Shown: positions 1 to 9,316, counted from the first letter of the stretch. The stretch: 64,000 bases of DNA from an uncultured Alphaproteobacteria bacterium (GCA_944391615.1 CALXUE010000005.1:37329-101328), one strand, 5' to 3'. Translations and numbers: made by a program. Notes: generated from the sequence alone by a model not told the origin.

Positions 1-2
1 TG

Positions 3-299
3 AATAGGGATTTGGTCGAAAACTATATTGCCGCTATGGACAAGGATGCACCCTTGAAATATAAACTTGTTCCTCGTTTTTTGGGAAAAAGTTTGAACGA
101 TATGTTTCCAGCTTGGGAAATCAAAAAAATTTTTGATGGGCGAAACGAAAGCTTTTATTTCAATGTCTTTACCGGTGAAATAAAATCTGATTGGCAAGAA
201 CAAAAAGTTTTTATTTCTATCGGCAGCAACCAAAAAAATATGCTGCTTGGTGCATTAAGTATTGCTTATCGAAAGAAAAAAATGGTTATTAAATTTTAA
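3..299 (+). CDS. C-terminal end of an unknown protein (5' truncated)
   Basis: The frame is open to the left edge of the window, so this is the tail of a longer gene; the TTG at 12 is not a convincing start and has no ribosome site. About 98 residues are visible. They are mixed alpha/beta in character, contain a WEIKKIFDGR stretch and end in a lysine-rich segment (YRKKKMVIKF). There is no signal peptide or membrane segment in the visible part. I do not recognise the family. A terminator-like hairpin follows directly, so it is the last gene of its transcript. Confidence 0.6.
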   Translation, partial: NRDLVENYIAAMDKDAPLKYKLVPRFLGKSLNDMFPAWEIKKIFDGRNESFYFNVFTGEIKSDWQEQKVFISIGSNQKNMLLGALSIAYRKKKMVIKF

Positions 300-309
300 A
301 ACTCACTTA

Positions 310-341
310 ATGGGGAAGGAGAAATTCTTCCTCATTTTTTG
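310..341 (+). terminator. Rho-independent terminator
   Basis: ATGGGGAAG (310-318) pairs with CTTCCTCAT (327-335), with one G-U pair, followed by a run of T. It closes the truncated first gene and insulates the promoter at 358-433. Confidence 0.6.
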
Positions 342-357
342 TAAAAAAAAAATCGTG

Positions 358-433
358 TAAACCCTTGTCAATCCTTGAAAATTTCTATTTACAGACTTTT
401 TTCCTTGTGGTATAATGCGAGTCGTGGAGATAA
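358..433 (+). promoter_or_regulatory. Conserved sigma-70 promoter module of the secreted cassette, copy A
   Basis: A consensus-like promoter is visible: TTTACA at 388-393, a 17-bp spacer and TATAAT at 411-416. The whole 76-bp block recurs on the minus strand at 23408-23483 with only four substitutions. Both copies lie just upstream of paralogous Cys-rich secreted genes. The conservation extends well beyond the -35 and -10 hexamers on both sides, through TTGTCAATCC upstream and GAGTCGTGGAGATAA downstream. It may therefore include a regulator site or a conserved 5' leader. Confidence 0.8.
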
Positions 434-452
434 GTTGAAAGGTGTTTCGAAA

Positions 453-1292
453 ATGAAAAATAGAACTTTTTTGTTTTCAGCATGCAATGCTTTATTATGG
501 CTTTTTAGTTATAATAATGTATATGCTGATGTTTCAAATTTCAAGACAACAGACAAGGATTTTTTGACCAACACACAACACACACTTTTCTTGTCTGAAA
601 ATCACTCTGACTTATCTCCCGATAAGTTTATTAAAACAGCCCAAGTTTGTTGGATTATGGATACCGGTGATTGTGCCGGTATGGAGTTTGTTGACACTGA
701 TACCGGAGGGGCAAACGGCGGACCGGAAGATTATGTTCCTAAAGGGCCGGAAGATTGCATTAAAGAAGGTTATACCATAACCCAATGTCCTGATGGAGAA
801 AAAGGCGACAAAGAATGTTTGTATGCCGATGGTTATTACGCTGATTGTATTCCCGATTGTCCTGATAGTTACAAAAAATGTGAAGAGCCTTATCATGGTG
901 TGGGGCAAGAGTGCGGCGACGGATATTATGCTAGTTGCCAATGTGATTATTGCGAAGGTTATTCCTACAAAAAAGAAGATATTCCCGACGGTTATGTTGC
1001 GGACGGGGCGGCTTGCGTGTCTTGCAACGGCGAGATGTATAAAATTAAGCCCAATCCTTGCGAAGGGTATCAAGATTGCGGCTCGATGGGCGGCAAGGTC
1101 GGTGCGACTTCGTGCTTGTCGGGAACGAATATGATGTATAGCGAATGCAAACCCTGCCCGAGTTTAGGGGAATATGACACCTGCCCGCCGTGTTCGGTCT
1201 GCACTTATGAAGAATGTTCCAACAAATATTATGTGACGGGTTGCGCCACAGGTTGTGCGGATTATTGCGACTACTGCGCGTTTGAAAATTAA
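453..1292 (+). CDS. Secreted cysteine-rich repeat protein (cassette A, gene 1)
   Basis: The 279-residue protein starts at ATG 453; a longer frame from 375 would run through the promoter and is rejected. The N-terminus (MKNRTFLFSACNALLWLF...VYADV) is a signal peptide with a likely cleavage after YADA/V-type residues. The mature part holds about 27 cysteines in irregular C-x2-C, C-x3-C and C-x4-C spacings, many next to Gly/Tyr (GYYADC, YYASCQC, DYCDYC). A CWIMDTGDCAG motif sits near residue 70. No catalytic motif is visible. The pattern suggests a disulfide-stabilised extracytoplasmic or surface protein. It is paralogous along its length to the product of 22515-23384. The next gene follows after 22 bp in the same direction. 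The function is unknown; a role outside the cytoplasm is inferred from the signal peptide and the cysteines. Confidence 0.85.
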   Translation: MKNRTFLFSACNALLWLFSYNNVYADVSNFKTTDKDFLTNTQHTLFLSENHSDLSPDKFIKTAQVCWIMDTGDCAGMEFVDTDTGGANGGPEDYVPKGPEDCIKEGYTITQCPDGEKGDKECLYADGYYADCIPDCPDSYKKCEEPYHGVGQECGDGYYASCQCDYCEGYSYKKEDIPDGYVADGAACVSCNGEMYKIKPNPCEGYQDCGSMGGKVGATSCLSGTNMMYSECKPCPSLGEYDTCPPCSVCTYEECSNKYYVTGCATGCADYCDYCAFEN

Positions 1293-1314
1293 TTATTATC
1301 ATGGGAGAAAGAAA

Positions 1315-2691
1315 ATGAGAAAGTTTTTATTATATTCATCAGCTTTGGTGTTAGGTTTAAGTGGGGTAGCGGAGGCAGCCTGTATCCAAACCCCGACGTG
1401 TTCTTCTTTAGGCTACACCTCAAGTTCTGCTTGTACCGGTGGAGTGAAGTGTCCGTTCGGAAACGCTTGGAACTGCACTGTTGTTGATAAAATTACTGAG
1501 CTGGAAAAAATTATTGAAAATATTCAACAAAGCACCTCATCCGGTGACTTATCAAACTGCCATATCACCGATTTTTTATATTCAGATAAAACTTGTTCTC
1601 CCCATTTGGAAAATAATAAAATTCCTATTGCCGTGGTATTTGACCCAATCAATAAATTAGCTGTCTCTCTAACTAGAGCATCTGGAGTTTGGGCTACTAC
1701 AGAGTTTGACGCACCTAAGTTGCCTCCGTCCGGTGATACTAACATGCAAGGTAAAAATAATACAAAAATAATGTTGGACTTCTGCAAAGCAAATGGCAAA
1801 ACATGCCCCGCTTTTGAATATGTAAATAAATATAAGACCGCGGGAACCAAAGCCGGTGATTGGTATCTTCCTGCTGCCGGAGAAATGCTTGAGGTTGCTC
1901 AACATTTAGATTCATTAAATATATCATTAGATAAAGCAAGTAAATCAAAGTTTGACGATGAGTTTTATACCACCTATTGGACTTCTTGTAATGACTATAG
2001 TGTTTATTCAGAACCTCAAGCAATTTATATACCTTTTCCTGGCGGAAGTAATGTAGTATATAGTGATTATACTGAGAGGCGCTTCATTCAACCAATTATA
2101 AACTATGCAGACTGGGAAAAAGAACCTTCAACAGAAAATACATCAACCACTTGTAAATTAGGTGATATTTTGTATGCAGATAAAAGTTGCTCTGTAAACA
2201 TTGTTAGTTCAAAAACACCAATCGGCTTGGTTTTTGATGCCACTAAAAGGTTGGCTCTTGGTATAACTTTTAGTCGCAAAGAATGGTCGACAACAGATTT
2301 CGATGTTCCCGGATTAAAGAACTATACATCCAGTCCTGAAAATGATTGGGATGGAAAAAATAATACAAAAATTATCCTTGATTATTGTAAAGCAAATGGT
2401 AAAAGTTGTCCTGCCGTTGAATATGTAAGCAGCTATCAAACAGAAGGCACAAAGGCAGGAGATTGGTATTTACCTTCTGCCGGAGAAATTAGTAAAATTT
2501 CCGAAAATATTGATATTTTAGATGAAACATTTGAATTTGTTTCTGGAGGGTACTCTCTGGGTGACTATGAAATTTGGACTTCTACAGAATATAGCGAAAA
2601 TAGTGCTTATTATCTGAATGATAACACTCATAGTGTTTGGCGGTTTGGTAAAGATGCTTCATTCACGATTATTCCTATACTGAAGTATTAA
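1315..2691 (+). CDS. Secreted double DUF1566/Lcl-like domain protein (cassette A, gene 2)
   Basis: The 458-residue protein starts at ATG 1315 behind a GGGAGAAAG ribosome site. It has a signal peptide (MRKFLLYSSALVLGLSGVAEA) followed by a short Cys-rich head (CIQTPTC, CPFGNAWNC). Two tandem repeats of about 180 residues follow. Each begins with a C-x-[IL]-x-D-x-L-Y-[AS]-D-K-[ST]-C segment and a P-I-x-[LV]-V-F-D segment, and contains a GDWYLP[AS]AGE motif. The second repeat keeps the WTSTE version of the usual YWSSSE signature. The WYLP...WSSSE pattern is typical of the DUF1566/Lcl_C (FISUMP-like) family, whose molecular role is not established. The domains lack a membrane anchor. It pairs with the upstream Cys-rich gene, as at 21135-23384. 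Confidence 0.85.
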   Translation: MRKFLLYSSALVLGLSGVAEAACIQTPTCSSLGYTSSSACTGGVKCPFGNAWNCTVVDKITELEKIIENIQQSTSSGDLSNCHITDFLYSDKTCSPHLENNKIPIAVVFDPINKLAVSLTRASGVWATTEFDAPKLPPSGDTNMQGKNNTKIMLDFCKANGKTCPAFEYVNKYKTAGTKAGDWYLPAAGEMLEVAQHLDSLNISLDKASKSKFDDEFYTTYWTSCNDYSVYSEPQAIYIPFPGGSNVVYSDYTERRFIQPIINYADWEKEPSTENTSTTCKLGDILYADKSCSVNIVSSKTPIGLVFDATKRLALGITFSRKEWSTTDFDVPGLKNYTSSPENDWDGKNNTKIILDYCKANGKSCPAVEYVSSYQTEGTKAGDWYLPSAGEISKISENIDILDETFEFVSGGYSLGDYEIWTSTEYSENSAYYLNDNTHSVWRFGKDASFTIIPILKY

Positions 2692-2710
2692 TTTCTATCT
2701 AAAAAATGCT

Positions 2711-2737
2711 AAAGCCCGTTCGTTATGAACGGGCTTT
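2711..2737. terminator. Bidirectional terminator hairpin
   Basis: AAAGCCCGTTC (2711-2721) and GAACGGGCTTT (2727-2737) form a perfect 11-bp stem with a 5-nt loop. It lies between the convergent secreted-cassette gene and malQ. On the minus strand it is followed by a T-rich stretch, so it suits malQ best. Confidence 0.75.
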
Positions 2738-2757
2738 GGTGCATTTCTTGCTTGCTT

Positions 2758-4947
2758 TTATTTGCAACGATTTTTTTTGATTACTTCAACATTGCGACGG
2801 AACATTTCATTTCCTTCAAAATCTTCCAAGTCTATCGGAAGACGACGGCGCCAGTTCGGGTGTTTGTCCCTATCTACTCCCGGGAGATTTTGACGCTTGT
2901 CTACTTCCAAGATATTCTCTAACTCGGCCAAAAAGACCTTGCTCGGACTTGATGAAACAAACGCATTCACCGCTTCGGCCATGCCCTCAGGATAAGCTTC
3001 GCCATATAGGTAATTGCCTTTTCTTAACCTATCCTTTGGCCATACACCCGCTGCATCCAATGCACATAACAAACGCCAACGGTCTTGCTCGCGATCGTGG
3101 TAATTGTTCTTCATTACCTCATCGTTGGGCAATATATCTGCTTTACGCATATCGGCAATATCATAACCAAACCACCACATTTTTAATGGTGCCATATCAT
3201 GTGTTCCTATCGACGTAAACGCCCTTTCGGGATATGCTGATGGTGGCAAGAAATCTCCGTTCCAGCCGCCTCCGCCGTTTCTTTCTGCCCACAAAACACT
3301 CAAGGCATATATATTTTTATTTTCCAGAGCTTCTAAAAATCCGTCCGGAACATTGCCCAAACTCTCTCCGGCTACAACGCATTTGTTCAAATAACTCTCT
3401 ATTGCCACGATATTCAACATATCGGCAAAGTTATACATAATATATGTGCCCTGCTTGCCCTCGTTAGGTATCACGTATAATCTCATCAAGCTCATCACAT
3501 GGTCTATTCTCAATGCGCCCGTGTTTCTCATATTCGCACGCAAAATTTGGATAAACGGCTCATAAGCTTTTTGCTTTAGCACATACGGGTTAAATGCGCC
3601 TAAGCCCCATTTTTGTCCTCCTGGGAAGCAGGCATCCGGTGGTGCACCCGCGCCTGATTCTGCAATGAAGATATCCGGATTGCTCCATGACTCTGCACTA
3701 TCTTGGCCGACACCTACTGCTAAATCTCTGTAAAAGCCTATCTTTAAGCCTTTTTTCTTGACTTCGTCTGCGGCTTCTTTGAACTGTCTGTCTGCCTCAA
3801 ACTGCAAAAACTTGAAGAACCCTACTCTATCCTTATGCTCTTCAGCGTATTCTTTTACTGCGGGATTGGATGGAGAGCGATATTTTTCTTCCCATGCGCG
3901 CCAGCCACCCCAAACGCTGTGACAACGTTCTTCATACATCGCCAAAAAGACGGCCAACTTTTCAAGCTCTGCTCCTTCTCTCTCACAATAAGCCTTATAC
4001 TCTTCCTGACGTTTTTTATCTTTGCCTTCTTTAAAACGAGCATAAAACTTTTCCATAAACTGCATTTTGAGCGGATAAATATCTTCATACCGGATTATAT
4101 CCGAGTTGCGATATTCATTCAACTTATCTTCAATGCCTCGTAAATCTTCTTTTTTAAACTCCGGCACGTTCTCTATATCAATGTATATCGGGTTCAAAAA
4201 CAGTCTGCTGACAGACAAATACGGGCTGGCATTTTCCGGATAATTATGCTCCAAAATATTCAGCGGATTTAACCCTATCACATCGGCTCCGCACTTGGCG
4301 CAGACATCCACAAAATTTTTCAAATCCGTAAAGTCGCCAACACCCCAGTTGCGTTTGCTCTTCATTGCGTATAGCTGGGTTGCGTATCCCCACAGTTTTG
4401 ATGATTCCAAATCATTGTTCTTATAGCACTCTCTCGGAGCAACTGCCAATACTGACTTGTATTCCTCGCCGCCGGCCGACACCGTTATGTCATAATACCC
4501 AACCGCTAAATCCGTATGAATTTTGAATTTTTGGCAGGTGAACTTGCCTGAATATAAATCTCTTTCTTCTCCGCCCTGATATTCAAAATTCAAATCCATT
4601 TCTTTGCCATCCTGACGGCTTTTGGCTCTGATATATTTTATCGTATCCCTATCTTCATAACGGGTCACAATATCTATGACTTTATCATTTTCATCCACTA
4701 CATAAACCGGTGACAACGTGGTTTCGTATCTTTGGTTATCAAACCTTTTTATTGAGCGTTCGATATCTTCTGCCGTGTCAGCTTTATACCCTAATTTGGA
4801 TACAAAAAACTTCATGATATCTTCACTTATCTCATATTTTTTTCTATCTTGTCCGGCATCATAAAACTCGCTTAAAATGCCTAACTTGTCGGTTAATACC
4901 TTTAGTCTTTCGTTTATCACCTGTTTCTCCCTATTTTTTGATTTCAA
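2758..4947 (-). CDS. malQ: 4-alpha-glucanotransferase (amylomaltase), GH77
   Basis: This 729-residue protein transfers alpha-1,4-glucan segments between maltodextrins. An N-terminal extension of about 190 residues precedes the GH77 barrel, as in longer MalQ proteins (about 690-730 residues is usual). GH77 landmarks are present: GLNPLNILEHN near residue 225, the nucleophile Asp in GALRIDHVM (about 479), the acid/base Glu in VAGESLGNVPD (about 527) and the third Asp in GTHDMAPL (about 583). It is the last gene of glgB-glgX-malQ and overlaps the end of glgX by 17 bp, which suggests translational coupling. It would recycle the short oligosaccharides released during glycogen turnover. Confidence 0.93.
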   Translation of the reverse strand: MKSKNREKQVINERLKVLTDKLGILSEFYDAGQDRKKYEISEDIMKFFVSKLGYKADTAEDIERSIKRFDNQRYETTLSPVYVVDENDKVIDIVTRYEDRDTIKYIRAKSRQDGKEMDLNFEYQGGEERDLYSGKFTCQKFKIHTDLAVGYYDITVSAGGEEYKSVLAVAPRECYKNNDLESSKLWGYATQLYAMKSKRNWGVGDFTDLKNFVDVCAKCGADVIGLNPLNILEHNYPENASPYLSVSRLFLNPIYIDIENVPEFKKEDLRGIEDKLNEYRNSDIIRYEDIYPLKMQFMEKFYARFKEGKDKKRQEEYKAYCEREGAELEKLAVFLAMYEERCHSVWGGWRAWEEKYRSPSNPAVKEYAEEHKDRVGFFKFLQFEADRQFKEAADEVKKKGLKIGFYRDLAVGVGQDSAESWSNPDIFIAESGAGAPPDACFPGGQKWGLGAFNPYVLKQKAYEPFIQILRANMRNTGALRIDHVMSLMRLYVIPNEGKQGTYIMYNFADMLNIVAIESYLNKCVVAGESLGNVPDGFLEALENKNIYALSVLWAERNGGGGWNGDFLPPSAYPERAFTSIGTHDMAPLKMWWFGYDIADMRKADILPNDEVMKNNYHDREQDRWRLLCALDAAGVWPKDRLRKGNYLYGEAYPEGMAEAVNAFVSSSPSKVFLAELENILEVDKRQNLPGVDRDKHPNWRRRLPIDLEDFEGNEMFRRNVEVIKKNRCK

Positions 4948-7006
4948 AAACCAATATGCTCCATGACGGAACTCTTATCATTTGTTGTGCGCACAATTTG
5001 CTTTTGCCCAAACCATCTCCGCTGCTGTCCAGAACCAAGTTCCATTCCCCTTCCAGATTTGGCAGACGCCATGTTTTTTCTGCTGCTTCCGCATTCATTA
5101 TCACATAAACATATTTGCGTTTTTGGCTGATGGCATATGACAGACTTCTTCTCATGTTGTCAGACCAATCTGCCTGTGTAAACTCAATACCTTTTTCCGT
5201 ATACCAGGCTAAATCTTTGTCACCCTTGCGATTGAGTTGGCGTCCACTAAAAAACTTTAGGCGGTCAAATATCTTTAATCTTTTTCTTAACGTGATGGCT
5301 CTTCTGACAAATTTGGTGACTTCAAAATCACTCTCTCGAATGGCTTCCCACTTTATCCAGGTTATGATATTATCCTGACAATAGGGATTGTTGTTGCCAA
5401 ATTGGGGATTAAACAATTCATCTCCCGCCAATAGCATCGGCACGCCATAAGACATCAACAAACTACCCATCATCGCCTTTGAGCGGCGTCGGCGCAACTT
5501 TTGAACATCTTCGTTTAAGGTTTCTCCCTCTTCTCCGGAATTCCAACTCCAGTTTGAATTGGTGCCGTCTTGGTTATTTTCTCCGTTACTCATATTATGC
5601 TTGCTATTAAAGCTTACAACATCTCTTAAGCAAAAGCCGTCATGCGCCGTAATAAAATTTACACTACTCGTAATATTGCGGTTTTCGTGGTTGAAAACAT
5701 CGCTTGAACCACTGATGCGGCTTGCAAGTTCCGGTATCTGGTATGTATCTCCTTTCCAGAAACGGCGTAGGCAATCTCTATATTTGTCATTCCACTCGCT
5801 CCAGCCCGGCATAAAAGATCCAACCTGATAGCCGGCATAACCGACATCCCATGGCTCTGCAATCAGCTTGACTTTGCTTAAAACAGGGTCTTGCTTTACG
5901 GCATACATAAAGCCGCTATCTTTTCTGAAATCTGTCTTGTAGCGGCATAAGGTCGGGGCTAGGTCAAAACGGAATCCGTCCACGTGCATTTTTTCAACCC
6001 AATAACGCAAAGAATCCATAACTAATTCCAGAACATATGGATTTTGGAGATTGAAGCTTGCTCCCGTACCGGTGCTGTCGTAATAATAACGTTTGTTTTC
6101 GGAATCTAATGTATAATATGAGGCGTTGTCTATTCCCTTATAACACAAAGTCGGCCCTAGCTGGTTGCCCTCGCCCGTATGATTATATACGACGTCTAAT
6201 ATAACCTCCAGCCCTTTTTGGTGTAGGCCTTTGACCATATCCTTAAACTCGTTTATGCTACTACCGACTAAATAATTTTGTTCCGGCGCAAAAAACGAAA
6301 AACTCTCATACCCCCAATAATTATCATTTATCCAGCCCTTACGATGGCGGTTGCCAAAAAAGGCATGTATCGGCAGCAATTCTACTGCCGTAACCCCCAG
6401 CCACTTCAGATAGTTGGTGACGCTGCGATGTTTTAATCCTATAAACTTGCCTCGCTCATAATCTTGCAACAATGGGTGGAGTTTGGTGAAACCTCTTACA
6501 TGCGTTTCATAGATTATGGTATCTTCCAATTTGGTATAGGGATGCTCATCGCCTTCCCAGTCATAATCATTACTCACGACCACTGACTTTGGAACATAGG
6601 GCGCACTGTCTAGCGGACTAAAAGATAAGTCTTTATCCGGACTGTCTATATCATATCCAAATATTGCTTTATGCCATATCAGCTTGCCAACCAACTGCTT
6701 GCCATAGGGGTCTATCAATAATTTATTCGGATTAAATCGGTGCCCTAATTCCGGTTGGTAAGGGCCGTATACTCTGTATCCGTAAACCTGCCCTACTTCC
6801 AACCCCGGAATATATATGTGCCATATATTGTTATCATTTGATAAAATTTCATAACGCTTTTGCTCTTCGGCTCCGCTCTTGTCAAACAAGCACAATTCAA
6901 CTTTTGTGGCATGTGCTGAAAAAAGCGCGAAATTAACCCCTTTTCCGTCATAGTGCGAACCTAACGGATATGGATTTCCGGCTTGAGGTTTGTTCTCGTT
7001 TGCCAT
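4931..7006 (-). CDS. glgX: Glycogen debranching enzyme GlgX (isoamylase-type GH13)
   Basis: The 691-residue protein cleaves alpha-1,6 branch points of (limit-dextrin) glycogen. An N-terminal CBM48-like region (about 1-130, opening with NPYPLGSHYDGKGVNFALFS) precedes the GH13 barrel. The conserved regions are intact: DVVYNHTGEG (about 270), nucleophile Asp in GFRFDLAP (about 346), general acid Glu in IAEPWDVG (about 382) and transition-state Asp in FITAHDGF (about 455). It lies 29 bp downstream of glgB and overlaps malQ. The start at 7006 is supported by an AGGAGCGCGAATAA leader. The cytoplasmic location is inferred from the lack of a signal peptide. Confidence 0.94.
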   Translation of the reverse strand: MANENKPQAGNPYPLGSHYDGKGVNFALFSAHATKVELCLFDKSGAEEQKRYEILSNDNNIWHIYIPGLEVGQVYGYRVYGPYQPELGHRFNPNKLLIDPYGKQLVGKLIWHKAIFGYDIDSPDKDLSFSPLDSAPYVPKSVVVSNDYDWEGDEHPYTKLEDTIIYETHVRGFTKLHPLLQDYERGKFIGLKHRSVTNYLKWLGVTAVELLPIHAFFGNRHRKGWINDNYWGYESFSFFAPEQNYLVGSSINEFKDMVKGLHQKGLEVILDVVYNHTGEGNQLGPTLCYKGIDNASYYTLDSENKRYYYDSTGTGASFNLQNPYVLELVMDSLRYWVEKMHVDGFRFDLAPTLCRYKTDFRKDSGFMYAVKQDPVLSKVKLIAEPWDVGYAGYQVGSFMPGWSEWNDKYRDCLRRFWKGDTYQIPELASRISGSSDVFNHENRNITSSVNFITAHDGFCLRDVVSFNSKHNMSNGENNQDGTNSNWSWNSGEEGETLNEDVQKLRRRRSKAMMGSLLMSYGVPMLLAGDELFNPQFGNNNPYCQDNIITWIKWEAIRESDFEVTKFVRRAITLRKRLKIFDRLKFFSGRQLNRKGDKDLAWYTEKGIEFTQADWSDNMRRSLSYAISQKRKYVYVIMNAEAAEKTWRLPNLEGEWNLVLDSSGDGLGKSKLCAQQMIRVPSWSILVFEIKK

Positions 7007-7035
7007 TTATTCGCGCTCCTTTCTTACTTGTTTTT

Positions 7036-9234
7036 TTATTCTCTTATCAATTTGATAACAATTGTTGCCAATGGCGGTAAGGTTACGTTAATTGAACGAG
7101 GTTTGTCATTCCAGCCGATTTCTTCTGCCTTCATAAAGCCCTCATTCTTCACGCCGCTGCCCCAATAATTTTTATCATCACTATTGAAAATTTCCTGATA
7201 ATTACCGGCCTCATAAACACCTATGCGATAATTATTGCGCACGACCGGTGTAAAGTTGCAGGCAACAATCAAATAATCTCCCGGTTTTTCACCTTTTCTC
7301 ATATAGGTGATGACGCTGTCATTGGCATCTGAGTGCTCTATCCACTCAAAGCCTCTGTAATCAAAATCTATTTGATAAAGTGAGGGATTGCCTTTATACA
7401 TCAAGTTTAAATCTCTGACGCAATTTTGCATTCCTTTATACATCGGGTAGTCAAGCAAAAACCAACGCAGGCCTTCTTCCGAATTCCACTCCCAATCTTG
7501 GCCAAATTCACAGCCCATAAACAAAAGTTTCTTTCCGGGGTGGGTATACATAAAGCCATAATAAGCTCTTAAGTTGGCAAACTTTTGCCATTCATCTCCC
7601 GGCATCTTTGACAGCATTGAGCCTTTACCATGCACAACTTCATCATGCGAAATCGGCAGAATAAAGTTTTCGTTAAATGCATACAGTAAACCAAACGTCA
7701 GCATTCCATGATGATATTTGCGGTGTATCGGCTCATGTGACATATAGCGCAAGGTGTCGTTCATCCAACCCATGTTCCATTTATATCCAAAGCCCAAACC
7801 GCCCATGGAGGTCGGACGTGAAACCATCGGCCATGCCGTTGATTCTTCCGCACATGTAAAGGCTCCTTTGCACTGACCATATACTAGCTCGTTCATCTTT
7901 CTTAAAAACGAAATAGCTTCCAGATTTTCGTTGCCGCCGTATTGGTTTGGAATCCACTCGCCGGGCTTTCTTGAATAATCCAAATACAGCATGGATGCAA
8001 CCGCATCAACTCTCAGGCCGTCGATGTGAAACTCTTTTAACCAATACAAAGCGCTCGCGCACAAAAAGTTGCAAACTTCTGTTCGACCATAGTTGTAAAT
8101 TTTTGTTCCCCAATCTTTATGTTCGCCTTTCCTCGGGTCGGCGTGTTCATATAAATGTGTGCCATCAAACTCAACTAGTCCGTGTCCATCTTTGGGGAAA
8201 TGTGCTGGAACCCAATCCATTATGACGCCGATACCTGCCTGATGGAATTTATCAATTAAATATCTTAAATCATCTGGTGTACCAAAACGAGAGGTGGCTG
8301 AAAACATTCCAACGACTTGATAGCCCCATGAGGCATCTAACGGATGTTCGGCTAAGGGTAAAAATTCTACATGCGTAAAGCCCATATTCACAACATAGGG
8401 CACCAAGGTGTCGGCCAACTCACGATAGCTTAAATATTCGTTATTTTCTTTACGGCGCCATGACCCTAAATGAACCTCATAAATCGACATCGGCTTGTCA
8501 AAAGAATTATATTCTTCGCGATATTTCATCCAGTCTTCATCCGACCACATATATCTGTCAATATTATATACGACAGAAGCTGTATGCGGTCTCTTTTCGG
8601 CATAGAATCCAACCGGATCAGACTTGGTTAAAATGTAGTCATTTTGTGTTTTTATTTCGTATTTATATATCTCGCCTTCTTTTAGCCCCGGCATAAAAAT
8701 ATCCCACACGCCGCAATTGATGTTTTTGCGCATCGGATTGACTCTGCCATCCCAATTATTGAAGCCTCCGACGACCGACACTCTTTTTGCATTTGGTGCC
8801 CACACGGCAAAACTTACACCTTGGACGCCATCCATTTCTCTTAAGTGTGCGCCCAATACTTTGTACATATTCAGGTGATTGCCTTCCGCCAGCAAATATA
8901 CGTCAATATCTCCTAATGTGGGCGGAAATCTGTAAGGATCTTCTGCCTCATAGATATTTCCTAAATCATTTTCTATTTTGAATTTATAGGCAAAATTATC
9001 GCCTACGCCGAGATTGATTTGGTAAAAGCCTCTCTCATCTAATTTTTCCATAAAGCCCAGAGAGCTGTTGTCTGATTTTTTGATTACTTCTATTGATTTT
9101 GTATTCGGATGATAGGCACGGATAAAAACCTCTTTTGAACCTTTATTGCGGTGTATTCCCAATACCGCAAATGCGTTTCCGTGATCCCCGTTGATGATTG
9201 ATTCCATCTCTTCTTTTGATAATAAATTTTCCAT
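7036..9234 (-). CDS. glgB: 1,4-alpha-glucan branching enzyme GlgB
   Basis: The 732-residue protein forms alpha-1,6 branches in glycogen. Two N-terminal beta-sandwich modules are suggested: residues 1-110 with NGDHGNAFAVLGIHR, and a CBM48 at about 120-220. The GH13 barrel carries DWVPAHFPKDGHGL (about 340), nucleophile Asp in GLRVDAVASM (about 409), Glu in CAEESTAWP (about 461) and Asp in PISHDEVVHGKGSM (about 529). The length is normal for GlgB. It is first in the glgB-glgX-malQ operon, with a strong GGGGG ribosome site 7 nt before ATG 9234. The glycogen synthase, ADP-glucose pyrophosphorylase and phosphorylase genes are not in this window. Confidence 0.95.
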   Translation of the reverse strand: MENLLSKEEMESIINGDHGNAFAVLGIHRNKGSKEVFIRAYHPNTKSIEVIKKSDNSSLGFMEKLDERGFYQINLGVGDNFAYKFKIENDLGNIYEAEDPYRFPPTLGDIDVYLLAEGNHLNMYKVLGAHLREMDGVQGVSFAVWAPNAKRVSVVGGFNNWDGRVNPMRKNINCGVWDIFMPGLKEGEIYKYEIKTQNDYILTKSDPVGFYAEKRPHTASVVYNIDRYMWSDEDWMKYREEYNSFDKPMSIYEVHLGSWRRKENNEYLSYRELADTLVPYVVNMGFTHVEFLPLAEHPLDASWGYQVVGMFSATSRFGTPDDLRYLIDKFHQAGIGVIMDWVPAHFPKDGHGLVEFDGTHLYEHADPRKGEHKDWGTKIYNYGRTEVCNFLCASALYWLKEFHIDGLRVDAVASMLYLDYSRKPGEWIPNQYGGNENLEAISFLRKMNELVYGQCKGAFTCAEESTAWPMVSRPTSMGGLGFGYKWNMGWMNDTLRYMSHEPIHRKYHHGMLTFGLLYAFNENFILPISHDEVVHGKGSMLSKMPGDEWQKFANLRAYYGFMYTHPGKKLLFMGCEFGQDWEWNSEEGLRWFLLDYPMYKGMQNCVRDLNLMYKGNPSLYQIDFDYRGFEWIEHSDANDSVITYMRKGEKPGDYLIVACNFTPVVRNNYRIGVYEAGNYQEIFNSDDKNYWGSGVKNEGFMKAEEIGWNDKPRSINVTLPPLATIVIKLIRE

Positions 9235-9288
9235 TCGGTAGCCCCCTAATAGACTCTTACATAATTAGATTAAACTCTTGAGATTTTA

Positions 9289-9316
9289 TCTATAATATAT
9301 CCTCATTTTTTTGCAA
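9289..9316 (-). promoter_or_regulatory. Putative glgB operon promoter
   Basis: On the minus strand TTGCAA (9311-9316) is followed after 16 bp by TATAGA (9294-9289), about 55 bp upstream of glgB. It is read by eye in very AT-rich DNA, so it is tentative. Confidence 0.35.

Noticed and set aside
375..452. Longer start for the first Cys-rich protein
   Set aside because: It would translate through the -35 and -10 hexamers and remove the clear signal peptide from the N-terminus.
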